A stretch of DNA of 20,566 bases from Azolla pinnata (Eukaryota; Streptophyta; Polypodiopsida; Salviniales; Salviniaceae): positions 1-20,566 of the forward strand of contig JBBBWG010011569.1 of assembly GCA_037176905.1 (NCBI GenBank), written 5' to 3'. Each line of letters opens with the position of its first letter. The first letter of the stretch is position 1. Below, one piece after another: positions 20,272 through 20,566 of the stretch. Made by a program: the position numbers and the translations under genes. The notes below the pieces were generated by a model that saw only the letters and a program-made list of their open reading frames with translations, did not search any database and was not told where the DNA came from.

Positions 20272-20290
20272 TCCACCCCCACCAAACCTG
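20272..20290 (-). other. Polypurine tract of the gypsy element
   Basis: The minus strand reads AGGTTTGGTGGGGGTGGA, then TGTCGTGACAG begins the LTR. Position between the integrase stop and the LTR fits the plus-strand primer site. Confidence 0.7.
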
Positions 20291-20337
20291 CACATTCACT
20301 GGTGTGTGCCAATTTGGATGGGTCCTCCTTCATTCAG

Positions 20338-20565
20338 CTATTCTTCTTCATCTATAACACTTAAGGCAGAATCGTCTAGAGCGTCAAGCTGTATTTCTGA
20401 TTCCTCTCTCCGTTTAAAGATCTTGATTCTTTTCCCGGCAATCGGCTGAGCGAGCGGCGTACTATCCAGCTCTGTTAGGCGATAGGTCACATTATCTTCG
20501 ACCTTTTTTACGACATATGGCCCAAACCACCGTCGCGAAAACTTTCGTGCCGCTCTATGCTGGTT
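20338..20565 (-). CDS. Ty3/gypsy polyprotein, integrase C-terminal end (partial)
   Basis: The open frame enters from the right edge and runs 75 codons to a TAG at 20338-20340. It shows the GPY/F-type integrase tail: ARKFSRRWFGPYVVKKV, VTYRLTELDSTPL and PIAGKRIKIFKRRE, then an acidic end. There is no frameshift or early stop in the visible part, so this copy looks younger than the neighbouring remnants. It differs clearly from the other gypsy tail at 18261-18576, so two gypsy lineages are present. Upstream domains are outside the window. Confidence 0.85.
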   Translation of the reverse strand, partial: NQHRAARKFSRRWFGPYVVKKVEDNVTYRLTELDSTPLAQPIAGKRIKIFKRREESEIQLDALDDSALSVIDEEE

Positions 20566-20566
20566 A

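Noticed and set aside
1..20566. CRISPR arrays, bacterial operons, ribosomal RNA or tRNA genes
   Set aside because: The tandem repeats lack unique spacers of constant length, and no rRNA or tRNA signatures were seen; the window is plant nuclear DNA.

Overview
This is a window of a flowering-plant nuclear genome. The gene has spliceosomal GT-AG introns, trinucleotide microsatellites are common, and plant LTR retrotransposons fill the far end. The style of the gene and transposons would suit a non-grass monocot, but that is only an inference.

Layout. (1) 1-5.3 kb: one protein-coding gene on the plus strand, reconstructed here as ten exons (180-4843) encoding a 539-residue plant type I inositol polyphosphate 5-phosphatase. 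All the diagnostic catalytic motifs are present, so it looks functional. Its introns carry a 35-bp minisatellite (intron 5) and a 41-bp minisatellite with a long GTA run (intron 9). (2) 5.3-8.8 kb: gene-free downstream DNA with microsatellites, one imperfect hairpin and no recognisable coding sequence. (3) 8.8-12.3 kb: AT-rich repetitive DNA containing two decayed LTR-like pieces on the minus strand. (4) 12.3-16.2 kb: very AT-rich DNA built from arrays of ATGCATATAC-like repeats, a duplicated module of about 0.9 kb and CACTA-like terminal motifs, probably remnants of non-autonomous DNA transposons. (5) 16.2-18.2 kb: no recognisable genes; a short direct repeat and a hairpin. (6) 18.26-20.57 kb: stacked retrotransposons. 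In order these are a plus-strand Ty3/gypsy integrase tail, a Ty1/copia 3' LTR with polypurine tract and RNase H tail on the minus strand, then the 3' LTR, polypurine tract and integrase C-terminus of another Ty3/gypsy element, also minus, whose body leaves the window on the right.

The only cellular gene is the 5-phosphatase, expected to remove the 5-phosphate from inositol phosphates and/or phosphoinositides. Everything else looks like transposable-element and simple-repeat DNA. I found no convincing new biological system. The points most worth a second look are the repeat-laden introns, the two related LTR promoters 7.7 kb apart, the telo-box cluster in one of them, the duplicated AT-rich module and the nested retroelement junctions.
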